DNA of 64,000 nucleotides. Source: Typha latifolia. Its lineage: Eukaryota > Streptophyta > Magnoliopsida > Poales > Typhaceae. The stretch spans positions 4,412,001 through 4,476,000 of the forward strand of contig CM034108.1 in assembly GCA_019914945.1 (NCBI GenBank). Direction: 5' to 3'. The stretch's first letter is position 1, and the number at the start of each line of letters is the position of its first letter. This document shows, one piece after another, positions 15,101-27,284 of the stretch. Position numbers and translations under genes: made by a program. The notes below the pieces were generated by a model, which had not been told where the DNA came from, did no database searches, and was given only the letters and a program-made list of their open reading frames with translations.

Positions 15101-18100
15101 TTGTCCAAAGGTATTTGTTAAATGTGTCATCTCTGATGATATTTGACCTGTCAAGTAATAGCTGGAAGTAACAATTATTTGAATATTACAAAATACTCCA
15201 AGTCAGGACCTTGTCTCTATGACGTAATTTCTATCCTTTTTTTGTTTTGTAATGCATTAATTTGATAAGCAATAACTTCACAATAGCATCTTTGAGTTGA
15301 ACAGGGAAATCTGGAGGCATCATATGTCAAATCTATGCTTGATGTTTATGAGCTTGTACTTCAAACATCACCAAATTATAAAAGCAATTCAGCAGATAAG
15401 GTGAAGCAGGAGATTTTGCACGGTCTAGGTAATGCAACCAATTCCTAAATTTGTAGCCTTTAGTTATATATTTATACATATACATATTTTTGTATAAATT
15501 TTTAGCAATTAATTATTTTAACAATTTCAGGCGATCTTTATATCCAAGCGCAATCAATGTTTGATACTGATATGTATCTTAGACTACTAACTATTCTGCA
15601 TTTGACAATTAGAAATTCAAAGAGTTCTGGTGATTTTGAAAGCGAATTGGTAAGTATAGATCAAAGAAATGTGCTCATTTAGTTTTAGGTATTATTTATG
15701 CTTTTTTTTCCTGTTCGATTTGCTTACTTCTTGCATGTTATTCAAACAAGATGATCAATATGAAAAACTAAGGAATCATACCATCCTGTCATTTTTCGCG
15801 TCAAATACAATGAAACGCTATATCTTTAGACTTTCTACTGAAGTTTTCTGCTGCAGGGTAATGTTCCGCCAGTGCAACGCACAATCTTGAAAATTATACC
15901 TCTGCTGCGTCCAACTGATCTTCTACCCTCAATGTGGTCCCCGTTACTCCAGGAGCTTCTCTTCTATCTTACTGGATATGGAGCTCCTGAAGATAAAAGA
16001 AATAATGAGGTAGACAGAAAGAAAAATGAGACTGAACCAAATGGTGATATTATCAATGACATGGGTAGGTTGAGTAATTTTATAGTATTCTCTTCTTCAA
16101 AGGATGTAATGCTGAGATCAGATAGAAAAGTGAATATCATGGCTTCATACATCCAAATGATAGTGCTTTTAATTGTATGACAAAAGTGGGACCTTATTCT
16201 CATTATTCAGGTATTACCAGTTGTGATGATATGAAGACATGTGGTTGGAGTCATCTATTTGAAGAAAAGCTTGTGCCTATTATCGTAGAACTGTATCTAG
16301 ATGCTCCACCAAACGAAAGGTCTAATATATCTCCAGAAATCATTCAAGGTCTTGGAAGGTAAACCATGTTAATTGGTTATATTTCGTTTTAGAATACAGT
16401 AAATATATCACACTTTATGTATAAGCTGAAATACTTCGTTCTTCTCATCTTCGGTTTAATTGGTGAAAATATAATTTCTATATCCTGAAGTGGCGGCCAG
16501 CTTATATGCCGAAGTATGAAAAGTAAGTTGGCTGAAATTCTTCCCAAGTTCTGCAATATAAGAAGAGCATAATGAACGCTTATCTATGATGATATAAGCT
16601 GCAGCATTTTGTAGCATTTAAGATATCTATCATATTTATAGCAGATAATGTTAAGATGTATGGAGTATGGACATGAAAGATGAAAAGCAATTTAAATAGA
16701 CAACAAGCACACATCGATGTACATAATTTACATCCAAGGGAAGCAATGATCTGGAAAAAAACATCTCTTATCTCTCGTTAGATAGCAAACTAATATGATT
16801 TGAACGCTTGCAAACCAAGATGATTTAAACCTCTTAATGCCTCTTCTTTAGATGTTCACAGATGTATATGAATTGATAGTAGAACTGACATTCTACCTAC
16901 ATTAAAAGTTTTCTTGGGATTATGCTCTAAATTACCAATGTGGTTAATCATGTACTTCCATTAACTTCAAGACAGCTATGAATGTGGATATTCTGGTAAC
17001 ATCTGACAGCACATATGCAAAGAACATTATTTGCATTCCTGTGACAGACCAACACTAACTAGAACTTAAGAGTTTTTTTATTTTTTATTTTTATTTTTCT
17101 TTCTTTGTTTATTGTCCAACTATGTTATTGTGCTTGCTCTGCATTCTATTGTTGGCATCTAATCCTTCAGAATGTATGCTGAAGTGTAGAAATAATGTAA
17201 CAATGCTCTTTCTGTAGATCAATCAAATCTGTTTTCTTCATTTATATTTAGGTGCATGAATACAAGAAGGGACAACCCAAAGGGTTCACTCTGGAGAGTT
17301 GCTGTTGAATGCTTCAACCATGTTATTGTTGATGATGTGAGCAGAGTAGTTCTTGATTTTAAAACCGACCTACATTCATACAAACTTGCCAGAGGACATC
17401 TTTGGAAAGAGGTCGCAGATGCATATGAAATATTCCTTGTTGGATCTTGTGGTCGTGCTTTATCATCTGATGCTTCTACAGTAGATGAACTCAAGGCTGA
17501 TGAGCTCATTGAAATGACTGTTCTGAATGTTCTGGGTGACAATGTTCTCAAAGGCCAAATTGATGCTCCTATGGAGGTCACTCCCCCAAAAAATATATAT
17601 TTGACTTCTATAGTTTTTCTTGTACTTATCTGGAACTTATGTATGCAGATATTGCAACGGTTAGTAACAACTCTTGATCGATGTGCATCCAGAACAGGCT
17701 CTTTACCTCTCGAGAGTGTTGGGCTAATGCCTCCCCATTGCAGCAGATTCTCATTGAGTTGCTTACAGATGATATTTTCTTTATGCAGGTAGCTGTCCTT
17801 TGGTAAGGAGGGTGTTCCCTAGCAAATTATTCATGATTTAATCAAGCATTGTCAAACGCAGTCTAGAAATAAAAACGATCTCAGAGTTTAGATAAGCGAG
17901 TAATCTCCATATTAATATACTACAGCAATGTGAGGTCTGTGAGATAAATGAAGATATTCTGTGATGTTCTCGGAGGTGTGTTCTTGGTGTACTGTATCTC
18001 CTTTTAGATCCCTATGAGATGCCTGAAGTTAACTTTGCTGTTAAGACCTTTTTCCTATTAATACAAGTGTTAGCAATCTTGAGTCTTAAGGCCTAATTGT

Positions 18101-19822
18101 ACTTATAGTTTTCCCTGAATTGTCTGCCTTTAGTGGGCCCTTTTTAACTCTTGACTATTATATTCTAATGCTTTTAGTAGGAAGTGTGAGGGAATGCATT
18201 TTTTAAGAGAAAAAAGTGTGCGTCATCTTAATAGGACATTGAACAGTTCGTCAATAGTAAATGCCTCAAGAAGTTGTAGTTGCTCTAAAGAACTTCTGAC
18301 TTCCAAGTGTCTGTAGCAGGATGCATTTAATGAAATATTGGAATGTGGAATAGCCTAGTGTTGCTATTTAATGGGTATGCTTTCAAAATGCAGAACTAAG
18401 GACCTCTTTGTTGAATACTGCATAGGGATCCACTTAAAACTATTTGTTGGTGAGTGGAAGATCTTGCAGTTGCCTTATCATTGCACTTGTCACTCTTTAT
18501 AAGATGACAACTGCATTGTATAACTTATTAGATTCTTCATTTGCTAAGAATTTGACATCTGAATTCTCTTTTCAGTCACCCAATATAGCTACATACGAAA
18601 GAATATTATCTTCTTCACAAGTTAGCTTAGTATTTGTAATTGCTAACTTGTGTGGTTCGTTGGTTGCAGTTTTACTTCTACAGATAGTTGTTATCCAACA
18701 AGATCGGAAGTTAGCAAAGTTTCAATTGTCATTCTTATGAGAAGATGCGAGATTATACTAAACCAGTTCTTAACTGATGAAAATGTCCTAGGTACTTCTC
18801 GTAGGTGTATATCACATCAATTCTATTCTCTGCTGCCCATAATGTTATAGACTTAAGATTCAAGTTCTTGATGCTAAGTTTGCTTAATATTATAGTTATA
18901 TCTGAATCCTTGATTTCTTTGTCTGTTTCACGTCTTGTAGGTGAACATCCATTGCCTAGTGCCAGAATCGAGGAAACAGTTTGTGTGCTTCAAGAGCTGG
19001 CTAGGTTAGTTATTCATTCTGACACAGCAGGCTGTCTTCTTCTACCACCATATCTGAAAGAGGTTCAGGGAAAGAACGAGCACAGGAGTCATGCTCATCT
19101 ATTGGTTTTGTTTCCGTCTTTTTGTGAGCTTGTCGTATCAAGGTTTGGACATTAAGATTCCTCTTAAATAATTGATATTTGAAGTTTTTGAATCATCTTT
19201 GCTTGTTTAAATTCATGTAAATATACCTACTAGAAGTCTAGAAGTCACATGGGATTCATGAGTAAACTAAACTTTTGAAATTTACAGACTCTGCTATTTA
19301 GCATGTCATCCCAATTGACCTTTCTTGGATCATGTATTCAATTTAATTTGTGGGAAAGTCAAATTTAACCTCAAATCACCTGCATGTTGAGAATGCATAA
19401 CAAATAAGAATTTAGTCAAAGAAATAGGTGGTTATAGCTTATTAGTTGGTTGGGCTGATTTGGTGTCTAGGCACCTGAACAACATTGAACCCAAGGTGTC
19501 ACCCAACTTCAGATCTATTAATACAGTATCTCCTAAGTAATAGCTTGGACTCTTGTGTTTAATTGTTCTACAGATGATAACGCAGATCCATGTTCCTGAT
19601 TTTCAGCAACTGTCCAGTGATATAGTAACTTTGCATGGGATATTGGCAATAACATGCTTTTTTTGTTTTGTTTGCCCTTCGTGTTCCTTTTGCGCAATAG
19701 ATTTTAAGAGAACTTTTAAATCTCCTTCTTGCTGATTCAACAGGGAAGCTAGAGTTAGAGAGCTTGTGCAAGTGCTGCTCAGGCTTATCTCGTCAGAGCT
19801 AGGGCTACAACGTCTGACATGA
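232..19822 (+). CDS. MON2: MON2 homologue (Sec7-related trafficking scaffold), 5'-truncated by window edge
   Basis: Joining exons at AG/GT borders gives one open frame of 1041 residues ending in TGA. Exons: 232-316, 598-657, 1113-1199, 1285-1459, 4726-4769, 4851-4982, 5054-5182, 5283-5335, 5444-5492, 11666-11724, 12850-13001, 13127-13317, 14380-14508, 14591-14676, 14791-14906, 14998-15110, 15305-15428, 15531-15649, 15857-16064, 16211-16358, 17252-17576, 17649-17788, 18670-18791, 18941-19142, 19744-19822; all phases agree. Recognised stretches include FSVERMTSILVNNLHR, NSAIRTLFQTLGSHGQK and the C-terminal VRELVQVLLRLISSELGL, as in plant MON2 proteins. MON2 is a large Golgi/endosome scaffold related to ARF-GEFs but without a catalytic Sec7 domain; yeast Mon2 works with Dop1, Neo1 and Arl1 in endosome-to-Golgi recycling. 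Plant MON2 proteins are, from memory, about 1600 residues, so roughly 600 N-terminal residues (DCB/HUS region) should lie to the left. Introns 1460-4725 and 5493-11665 are swollen by transposons. Exon borders are inferred without transcript data. Confidence 0.9.
2090..2118. repeat. (TA)n microsatellite
   Basis: An uninterrupted TA dinucleotide run lies inside the 3.3 kb MON2 intron (1460-4725). The rest of 1460-3550 is AT-rich intronic sequence in which I recognise no coding or structural feature. Confidence 0.9.
3830..4085. repeat. Polypyrimidine (CT-rich) tract with degenerate internal repeats
   Basis: About 250 bases are almost pure C/T on the plus strand. A motif of the form CTTAT-GTCG-AACCC followed by CTCTCTC recurs (near 3783, 3961 and 4043), so this is a degenerate longer tandem repeat and not only a CT run. 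It lies within a MON2 intron directly upstream of the hAT-like element at 4173. Confidence 0.6.
4173..4621. mobile_element. hAT-like MITE with large central hairpin (copy 1)
   Basis: The left end reads CATGGATGGCCGTGCC and the right end, on the other strand, CAATGACGGCCGTGCC, matching at 13 of 16 positions. Flanking octamers CTAGTAGT (4165-4172) and CTAGCAGT (4622-4629) match at 7 of 8, which fits the 8-bp target duplication of hAT transposons. The centre (4341-4464) is a long inverted repeat whose inner arms, 4374-4394 and 4411-4431, are perfectly complementary. A relative is at 37952-38350. No transposase is encoded, so this is a non-autonomous element. Confidence 0.65.
6977..7490 (+). repeat. 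257-bp direct tandem duplication
   Basis: Positions 6977-7233 and 7234-7490 are nearly identical, with only three substitutions noticed. Each unit contains element A sequence plus the flanking duplication and first bases of the hAT-like element at 7457. The short open frames in the two units are therefore duplicated copies of non-coding sequence. Confidence 0.93.
7457..8681. mobile_element. hAT-like element nested in LTR-like element A
   Basis: The octamer GATCAAAC flanks both sides (7449-7456 and 8682-8689; the match extends to ten bases). The ends are TAGTGATGGCTGTGC and, on the opposite strand, CAAGGATGACCGTGC, resembling hAT termini (YAGNGATG). Subterminal regions are packed with GGCAC/GTGCC motifs, as in the elements at 4173 and 37952. 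After the right flank, the sequence resumes as the tail of element A. The length is 1225 bp; the interior has only a degraded minus-strand coding remnant. Confidence 0.7.
8065..8393 (-). pseudogene. Degenerate coding remnant inside hAT-like element
   Basis: Read on the minus strand, one frame is almost continuous with two stops and encodes a Ser/Gln/Tyr/Pro-rich segment (for example KKGKRSSQAQYDYSQMKEG, then SYQSHPPEQQHPYY). Its position inside element 7457-8681 suggests the tail of an old transposase, but no catalytic motif remains and I do not recognise it firmly. Confidence 0.3.
8758..11665. other. Remainder of MON2 6.2 kb intron, mostly unclassified repeat-like DNA
   Basis: This AT-rich intron DNA holds a lone GGCAC/GTGCC cluster at 10248-10297 resembling the tips of the hAT-like elements, and a GA-rich tract at about 10735-11010 with a (GA)n core at 10839-10861. 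I see no conserved coding sequence. The next MON2 exon begins at 11666. Confidence 0.5.
12037..12125. repeat. (AC)n-(AT)n compound microsatellite
   Basis: A pure AC run of more than 60 bases ends in TATATATA. It lies in a MON2 intron; long open frames seen over it on either strand are artefacts of the repeat. A copy of its right border (ACACATATATATA then GCCTATGGTCTTG) recurs at about 12235-12263. Confidence 0.95.
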
Positions 19823-20094
19823 TGAAGAATGAGAAAGCCCCCCCCCCCTGTATTCTTTGTACACATATCCAGTCCCAAGTTTTGTTTGCTGAATCCATAT
19901 CATTCTCTTCTGATTATTGTAACTTGATGTAAGAAATACGTCATTTATTTGAGTGTAGTCCCCAATTTTTTTTTTCATCCCAATCACATCTTTTTCGTTA
20001 TTTCTGATATTTATAGTGAAACCAAGGTCATAAAGTATGGAATATAACTAGAATGGTTGTTTTATTTTCATTAATAGAGGACATTTTGTAGCAG
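19823..20094. other. MON2 3' flank / probable 3' UTR
   Basis: Sequence after the MON2 stop is T-rich with a run of nine C at about 19841-19849. It probably includes the 3' untranslated region, but no clear polyadenylation signal decides its end. Confidence 0.4.
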
Positions 20095-20223
20095 GTTGTT
20101 CTGTCACCGGTTTGCGGCATCAGAATAGGTCGAGACACAACCCATCAACTTTGCTGGCTGGAAAAGAAGTGTGAATTTTCAAATATTGAGGAATCTGAGC
20201 TTCTCCATCTGCTGGAGGATCAG
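20095..20223 (+). other. Orphan exon-like open segment of 43 codons, unidentified
   Basis: The segment is preceded by GCAG and followed by GTAATC, is 129 bases long and fully open in one frame, encoding residues such as IRIGRDTTHQLCWLEKKCEF and ending with SELLHLLEDQ. Its composition looks more coding-like than its surroundings. It lies after the MON2 stop and is not part of the MON2 family protein. It could be an exon relic of a captured gene, a 3'-UTR exon or chance. I do not recognise the family. Confidence 0.3.
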
Positions 20224-20728
20224 GTAATCACCAAAGTCAACGTGGAGTTCCTAAAGAATTGTCCGACCATAGGAACATCAAAAAGGAAAGACATCATCTC
20301 ATTATGAATTAATGCTAACTTCAAACGTGTATTTAAAGAGTAAAGATTTTTGAGTCGAATGTATGAGCATGGCCGTCAGCAAAAAGAACTTATGAATGGA
20401 AAATGATTCTTTTTCCCCAGAATTTGGTAATGACAACCAATTCAGATAGGCAAATGATCACTTATTTTAATGATTTTAGAATTGTCCATCTGTATAAATA
20501 AGTATACTTTCTGAAGATTGATCAGCAGATGTAAAGATCCCAACTTCTAAATTGTACCTTTGGGATTCAATTCTCTCCTTGATGGATCACATGTTTTACT
20601 ATGTTGGATAATTCAGTTGATCTTAAAACTTTACACAATATCCTATGAAAGTATCTAAAATTTCATCATCGAATGAGATTATATCTACCACTCTATCTAC
20701 TTATCTAATGTAAACATATCATCGTCTC

Positions 20729-20730
<2 letters not shown>

Positions 20731-20777
<47 letters not shown>
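20731..20777. repeat. (CT)n microsatellite
   Basis: A CT run of about 46 bases lies in the MON2-TSR2 spacer. Apart from this and neighbouring entries, 20224-21095 shows nothing recognisable. Confidence 0.95.
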
Positions 20778-20780
<3 letters not shown>

Positions 20781-21095
20781 CTAAGCTGTTCCTGTCATTC
20801 ATTCTCACTCTGATAGCTTTGTATCGCTGTTCCCAACTCCATGTTGTAGGTGCTCTCTTCTCTAGTAGAGTTTTTGGCCAAATTAGATCTACTCCAAACT
20901 TCATAGACCGAACTAGGCACATCCAAACTTAAACATACAAAGGTGTCTAGTTGTACAGCATCTGCATCAATGTCAATAAAACCCTGAACTAATCAAAGTT
21001 TTACCTGAAAAATAAATGTTGATGAGTTTAATATTTTACTTATACATCAAGATGCTGATCTTATCGACGTCTTTTTTTCTGGTTCACATGTGAAA

Positions 21096-21432
21096 TAGGG
21101 ATGAAATATGAATAACAATTTCTATTTGTTATTATTAAAATGAGAAATTTATATCTTTAATGTAATATAAAGCGAAGAAAAATATAAAACAAATAATTAT
21201 TTTATTTTTGATTTGATATAAAGTAGATTGATGAAAAAATATCAAAGGTAAATTAGTATTTAAGTTAGTGTGCAGTATAAAATATATAATTTTAATAAAT
21301 AAATATTTATATTTTAGAATAAGATTATTATAATATTTAGCTATTATTTAGAATAAAAAATTGTATTCTTTGGTAAGAAAAAAAAAATTTATTCCCGAAA
21401 GTGAACGGGGTTAAACGAGCTTTACACCCCTG
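21096..21432. mobile_element. Possible hAT-like MITE just upstream of TSR2
   Basis: The left end is TAGGGATGAAA, the Ac-type hAT terminus, and the right end on the opposite strand is CAGGGGTGTAAA. The interior is very AT-rich and 337 bp long. The flanking octamers do not match, so either the target duplication has decayed or the two ends belong to different elements. The right end is only about 60 bases from the TSR2 start codon. Confidence 0.35.
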
Positions 21433-21445
21433 CTAGTAGTAGTTA

Positions 21446-21454
21446 AAACCCTAA
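21446..21454 (+). promoter_or_regulatory. telo-box upstream of TSR2
   Basis: AAACCCTAA lies 39 bases before the TSR2 start codon. This motif is common in plant promoters or leaders of ribosome-biogenesis and translation genes, which fits TSR2. Confidence 0.5.
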
Positions 21455-21493
21455 TAAGAAGGAATTCCTCTCCAAGCTGAACAAAGAGAGGCC

Positions 21494-24400
21494 ATGGATT
21501 CTACCAGCGTGGAAAACCGAGGAGGAGGAGGTCCTTCTCCGACGCCATCTCCGGAGTCCATGTCGTTTCTACGGGAAGGGATCTCCCTCGTCCTCTCGCG
21601 GTGGACTGCTCTCCAGATGGCGGTGGAGAACGGGTGGGGCGGGAGAGACTCCCGGAGGAAGGCCGACGAGCTCGCCGATTCCATCTTCTCTTGGTTCGTC
21701 CAATCCAAAGGTTAGGGCTTCGAAAGGTGGTTTTTTCTTTCTTTCTTTCAATTCGGATGAGAATTTGTTAAATTTGATGTAATCTTATCCGCTTCAGCTC
21801 CACTTTACATCGATGATCTGGAGAGTATGATAGATGAGAGTATGGTGGTTTCCTTTAATACAGAGATTGAGGATGGGAGTGTGGAGGAGGTATCCTACTC
21901 TTCTATTGTAATAATGATGATTTTGATTTTGTTAGCCAATATGATAGTAGAACAGTCCTTTGAATTTTCTTTACTATGTATATTGTATTTCATGGTGCAT
22001 TGGCAGGATGAAATTGTTCGTAGATCTAATTGATGAGTTGACTGTATTGATTAAGGATTGCGCACAAGTAAATTTGAAATAAAATCCAATTTAGGATACC
22101 AGTGCATTTGAGAGATATTGGTATTTATAGATAGCACTCTCGTAAAATGAGAAGGCTAGGTTAGGCAATGCCAAGTAATGGGTTATTGTATTATCTTACA
22201 CGGAGTCATTCAAGAATTTTAATGATAGGGTGTGGATGGATGTGTTTGGTGGTTGCGAACAGATCTGCTGGAGAACTGAGAAGGCAGCCTAGAATTGTTG
22301 GATAGTCTATGGTCATTGAATAATGGATATGTCATAGATGGAGAAAAAATATTTAGTTTCAGAAAGAACTCCTGAGTATCATGAAAAAGAGAAACTGAAT
22401 TCTGATGAAAAAGTTTTGTGCTTAGTTACTAAAATATTTAATTTTTCTCCTAAACTGGAGTAGGCTAAATATTTTCTCCTGTACCTGTTGGATAAATTCT
22501 TACCCTTTTTTTTCCTGAAGCATTCAAAAATAGGTTGCATTTATACATCTTAGATACCCTTATAAGCTTCAAGAAATAACAACAATAGGTATTATGGACA
22601 CTAAAAGGCCTTCAGGAATAGGCCAAACAAACATTATAATATCTTTTATAATTTTTAGGAAACTTGAATATAGACTATAGAAGATGTGGTGTTGATGAAG
22701 AATCTGTTAAGAATGTAGGTTTATGATTAGACAAATTGAACATTTGAAGATTTGTTCTGAGAAGGCCGTTTTGACTAGTTTGGAACTTAGCCAAAAATTG
22801 TTTTTGTTCATCTAACTCAAACTTTGAAGAAATTCTTTCAGGAGGGAAGTAGGGTTGGCATTTTGGAATAATCTTAATATTGTTACACTTTAGGTACATT
22901 TTTAAGCTTTTAATCAGGAGTATGCTTGTAATTATTTTCTTTATAGTTATGTAATGGATAGTGATAATGTCTCATCTCCTCCTTATGCTCACCTCTATAA
23001 AAGAACTTCTTTGTTGATGCGCACTTTAAAGAATTTTTCTTTTTATACGGGCCCTTCTTCTTAGTGTTTGGACAAGCCCATTTATTATATGATCTATTTC
23101 CACAATTATTTTGTGGTGTGCTTTATTACATCAAAAATTCATTTAAGCTTGACATGCTGCTAAAAATTGTTTTTCACATGTTTCTCTTGTGCATCTTGTT
23201 CTAGAGACTAGAAATTTTAGAACTGACAAGAAGAGAAAGCAACAAGCTTGTTTACTGCATTTTCCTTTGTAGCACTAGATTAGCCATACTCCACAGATCG
23301 AAATCTTGGAATAATAGGAAGAAACTAAATTTTGCTAAGATGAAAATGTTGAAATGGATGTGTAATGTTATTATAGATATATAATTAGATAAGTGCACAT
23401 TTATAACAATTAAAGGATACCATTTGCAAGATTGATAATTGAACCATGTTCAACGGATAAGAAATAGGAAATAAGTAAGTAGAGTTACTATCATGACCTG
23501 ATCTAGGAATCATGACTAGCTATGTATCTGAAAAAGCTTGAGATTCACGAAGCCTTTAACTAATTATCCATAATATAATGAAACTCGAAATTTATTTAAT
23601 AAATTTAATTCAAAAACCTTCAAAAACATAAAATACCTATATTATACAATCAATGTCTTCTAAATATCACTAAAGCAACATCTAGCTTTTCAATTTGAAA
23701 CTAAAAACCACTACTATAACTAAAGATATAAGGGCCCAAAATTCTAAGTGAAGGTAGAGTCCCAGTGGGTTCATTCGTCACGTTGTCCAACATCTGAAAT
23801 ATCAAAAGAGTTTAATAAGCTAGCAATTTTAGCTCAGTGAGTGAATCCACTCAAAAGCTAGAAAATTATTATTTATCTAGTACGAGATATTAATTGAAGC
23901 TCACTAATTACAGCAATAACTAGCAAACTCATGATACGAATAATAAGCATAAGCCAGTAAGCCACAAAGATGCAATTAACAAGCTTTATATTGTGTTTTA
24001 TTTCATTATGCAGACATTCTTAATCTCAACCATGTTATAGCTTGGGACTGTGCATGTGGATTTACATAAACTAAAATTTACATTGAGATGCGCTCAAGTA
24101 TTTTTCTCAAAATTGATCCGGTTAGTATCATCAGGAGGTGTCACTAGGTGATAAATGCAACCTATCTTTTTCACTAATCATAGAGAGATATTAGAATCAC
24201 CTTAAGAAGATTTCTAATCTAGTTTGGATTATTTTTTAACCGTGCCAAAGTCACCCAAACCTATTATATACTAATCAGGAATAGGTCTATCCGATGAACT
24301 GTTCTCTAACCGTGTTAGAGTTATCTAAATAGATTTTATGATCAAGTATAAGTCTGTTCCCTAACATTCAAAGTAGACTTAAATTACCACAGGGAGATAC

Positions 24401-27284
24401 ACAAAGAATATTTAGCATGTGCTTGTTCTTAAAGTCTTACCAATCTGTAGCCAATATTTTACTATTTGCACAAAATGCATGAAGATCAATATTTCATGAA
24501 CAAAAGTATTTCACGAAGTACAGCATGATACGAAATACAACATAGCATAAAGAGATGATAATGCATGGAATATAATAATACAAAAAAATTATAGTATGAA
24601 ATATGAGACACTAATTATATGAATAAATTTACTCGAACTCCACGTGGGATAACTCAAATCCTCAGTTTAGGTACAAGTATAAATCTTCATATTTATTCCA
24701 TCAATAATTCAGCGTTTTAATAGTATTTTCAGAATTTAAAATTACTTGTATACCTCTAATTGGGCTAAAATAAAATCCAATACTTTGATTGGCCCACAGC
24801 CCACAACATTAAGTGCCACAATGGTTTGGGCTTAAGGCCCAAACCCACAAATCTCATGGACTAGCTGCGGGTTAGCCGGGAGCCCACACCTTATGAAGTC
24901 GGGTCAGGTCGGGGTCTTTTGGATCCAAAATCCATATCTGGACCCATCAATATAAAAGGGTTAGCTCTGGTCGAGCCGGAGCCCAGCACTGCCTCCTTCC
25001 TCGAGGAGATCGACAAGAGGGAAAGAGAGGGAGAAGAAGAGAGGGAGAGAAGGAGAGGTCGCCGACGATGGCACTGTCGGAGGGCCACACTCGTGACCTT
25101 GGCGACTCCTATGGGATGTCCACTGTGGTCAGCCAACATCGACAATTATAGAGCTCACCTCTATAATTTCCCAAGTCACGAAGACTAAGGGGCAACAGTG
25201 ACTTGAAGTCGCTGACCGACGAACCTCGCCGTAGGTCGCAAATGCCCAAAGGTATTACATTAAATACCTAAAAAAATTTAAATTAACTTTGTGGGATGGA
25301 GAAGAACTCACCGACAGCCTGCTTGGTGAGGGGATTTTACTTAGATAGTGCTCTAATGACTAACCCCAACAATGGCGACTTCGGAGGTGAAGGAAAAAGA
25401 AATCTAAGGGGAAGAAGGAAGGGAAGGAGAAGAAAATCTGAATACCTCTCGAGGAGAGGTTTGCTAGGGTTTATAGCCAGGGCATCGCGAAAAATCTAGC
25501 AATCACCCTTAACCTGAGTTGGAGAAGCAGAGGAGGAGACCAGCGAGGCACGTGCCTCGCATGCTACATTTTTATTTTTATTTTATTTTTTTTTCATACG
25601 AATGATAGCACCCTAAGGAGAGAAAGACCAAATATTAGTCTAGGTAGCAGGGAAAGGCATGGTAGTGGTTCAGTTGATGGTGAATGTTACATGGAATACA
25701 TTTGGATGGAGGAAAAAGAATCATATATCTGACTTCAAATAGATGGGATCAAGTCATAGTTCTTGTTGTACTTCTTTCTAGTTTTGTTTTTAACCATTTG
25801 TTTGATGCTCTATTAACCCCTAATTGTATCGCTTGTTTAATTTTAATTCATGCTGTAAGAAATCGACCTTTTAATGGGCCCTATATATATCTCTTCTAAC
25901 TTGGTGAACTTGGTTCCACTTGTGTGCTTCAAGGCTTGAAGAACAAGTGCTAATTGTAAGTGCTAATTGTAGTTTATTCTTCTCCTTCTGGGTGTAATTA
26001 GGTGAAACCATTAAAATTATAATGCTACCACATTGAGTCCCCTCTTGGAGAAATATGTGTACTCTTTTGTCTTGTATGTTTGGCCATCAAATAAGGGTTG
26101 TAGGCATGAACCTGTGCTACCAAAGACAGAAACATGCTAGAATGGTCACTTTGCCGGGCGAATTGTATAGTGTATGCTAGATAGCACTATAGCAAGTCCC
26201 AACAATCTTGAGTTTCTACTTATTGTTTCATCAGTTATTACATTGCCATTATCTAACAGGTAGCAGAGGAATTGATGATTATGCATGAAGATTGTCTTAA
26301 AGGTAGCTATGAACCAATTCAAAAGCTGAGGAGGGAGGCAGGTCTCCGAACAAATGCTATTTCTCAAAGTAGACAGGTAATTAACTAGCACAGTTTTCAG
26401 TCATCTGCATTTTTGTCTAATTTAAGTATGCCGCTGTGTTTATAGCTGATAGCAAGGCCTGAAAAGATACGAATTAGTTCTTGTCAAAAGTTGTGACAAA
26501 TTTACCAGTCAGGCAGTCTGCACATGCATAATCTTTAACAATTGTTTTTCTGCTTCTTGTAGGGACTTATTGGCTTATGTTGCAAATATTTAAATGGTTA
26601 AAACTTATTTGACATTAATTTATTTACTGATTATATATCTTATTTAAACTTTTTCTCATTTCTACAACGTGTATAAAAAGTATGATAAATGTAAAGCACC
26701 TTTCTAATTGGTGCAACTCTACACTACTTCCAACGTTAAGAGTCAACATTTACCCCTTTGTATCAAATTGATGAAAATTTTCTCTCAAATTTAGAACTAC
26801 TTCGTTTTGCAAATAATCACATTTTGAGTATGCGAGATAAGAGATATGCTTCAGTGAAGCTATGCTAATAGCTTGGCAAAAGGTTAATCATACTTACATG
26901 GTTAGTATTTTAACCGTCATATCTTCAGATAATCATGTAATATTACATCATCTTAATTAGGGTTGATCCCCAATCTTTTCTCAAAAAAAAAAAAAACATC
27001 ATGTAATATCTATCATAGTCATGCTTGGTCCAAATTCTAGAGTTATGAGTCGACGTGGTAGCGTGAAATTATCTGTATGTGTGCTTCATAATATGGACTT
27101 GTATCGTGTGATGCAGATGATTAATGACAACGAAGACGAGAGCACAGAAGAGGAAGAAGATATGATGGTGGATGATGCTGAGCCAAAGGAAATGGATATG
27201 GACCCATCAAAGCCTTGTAAAGCAATGCCTGATGAAGAAGGATGGTCCGTTGTTGCCCCCAGGCGCAGCAGGGGCAAAAAGTGA
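21494..27284 (+). CDS. TSR2: TSR2-type pre-rRNA-processing protein
   Basis: Four exons (21494-21710, 21798-21889, 26260-26376, 27117-27284) join in phase to a 197-residue protein. Near residues 37-50 it has WTALQMAVENGWGG, the WGG signature of the TSR2 family. A mixed helical part follows (MIMHEDCLKGSYEPIQKLR), then an acidic run (DESTEEEEDMMVDDAE) and the C-terminal GWSVVAPRRSRGKK, also typical. In yeast, Tsr2 takes part in 20S pre-rRNA processing and acts as an escortin that brings eS26 to pre-40S ribosomes. The start at 21494 is the first ATG after a telo-box and is followed by a low-complexity GGGGPSPTPSP segment. Intron 2 (21890-26259) is 4.4 kb because of LTR-like element B; the other two introns are 87 and 740 bases. 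Neighbours are MON2 upstream, same strand, and GNOM downstream, convergent. Confidence 0.92.
23490..25600 (+). mobile_element. LTR-like element B in TSR2 intron 2
   Basis: It starts with TATCATGACCTGAT, matching the beginning of element A with the TG mutated. It shares with A the TTTTAGCTCAGTGAGTGAAT region, a GGCCCA-rich middle and a purine-rich tail (GGAAGGGAAGGAGAAG near 25410). The right end fades into a T-rich run where related copies have GGTGTTACA, so this border is approximate. No gag or pol is seen. The short open frames inside are not genes. Confidence 0.5.

Noticed and set aside
23490..25600. A cluster of repeated motifs in TSR2 intron considered as a CRISPR-like or satellite array
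   Set aside because: There is no regular repeat-spacer structure; it matches a single LTR-like element, and the context is a plant nucleus.
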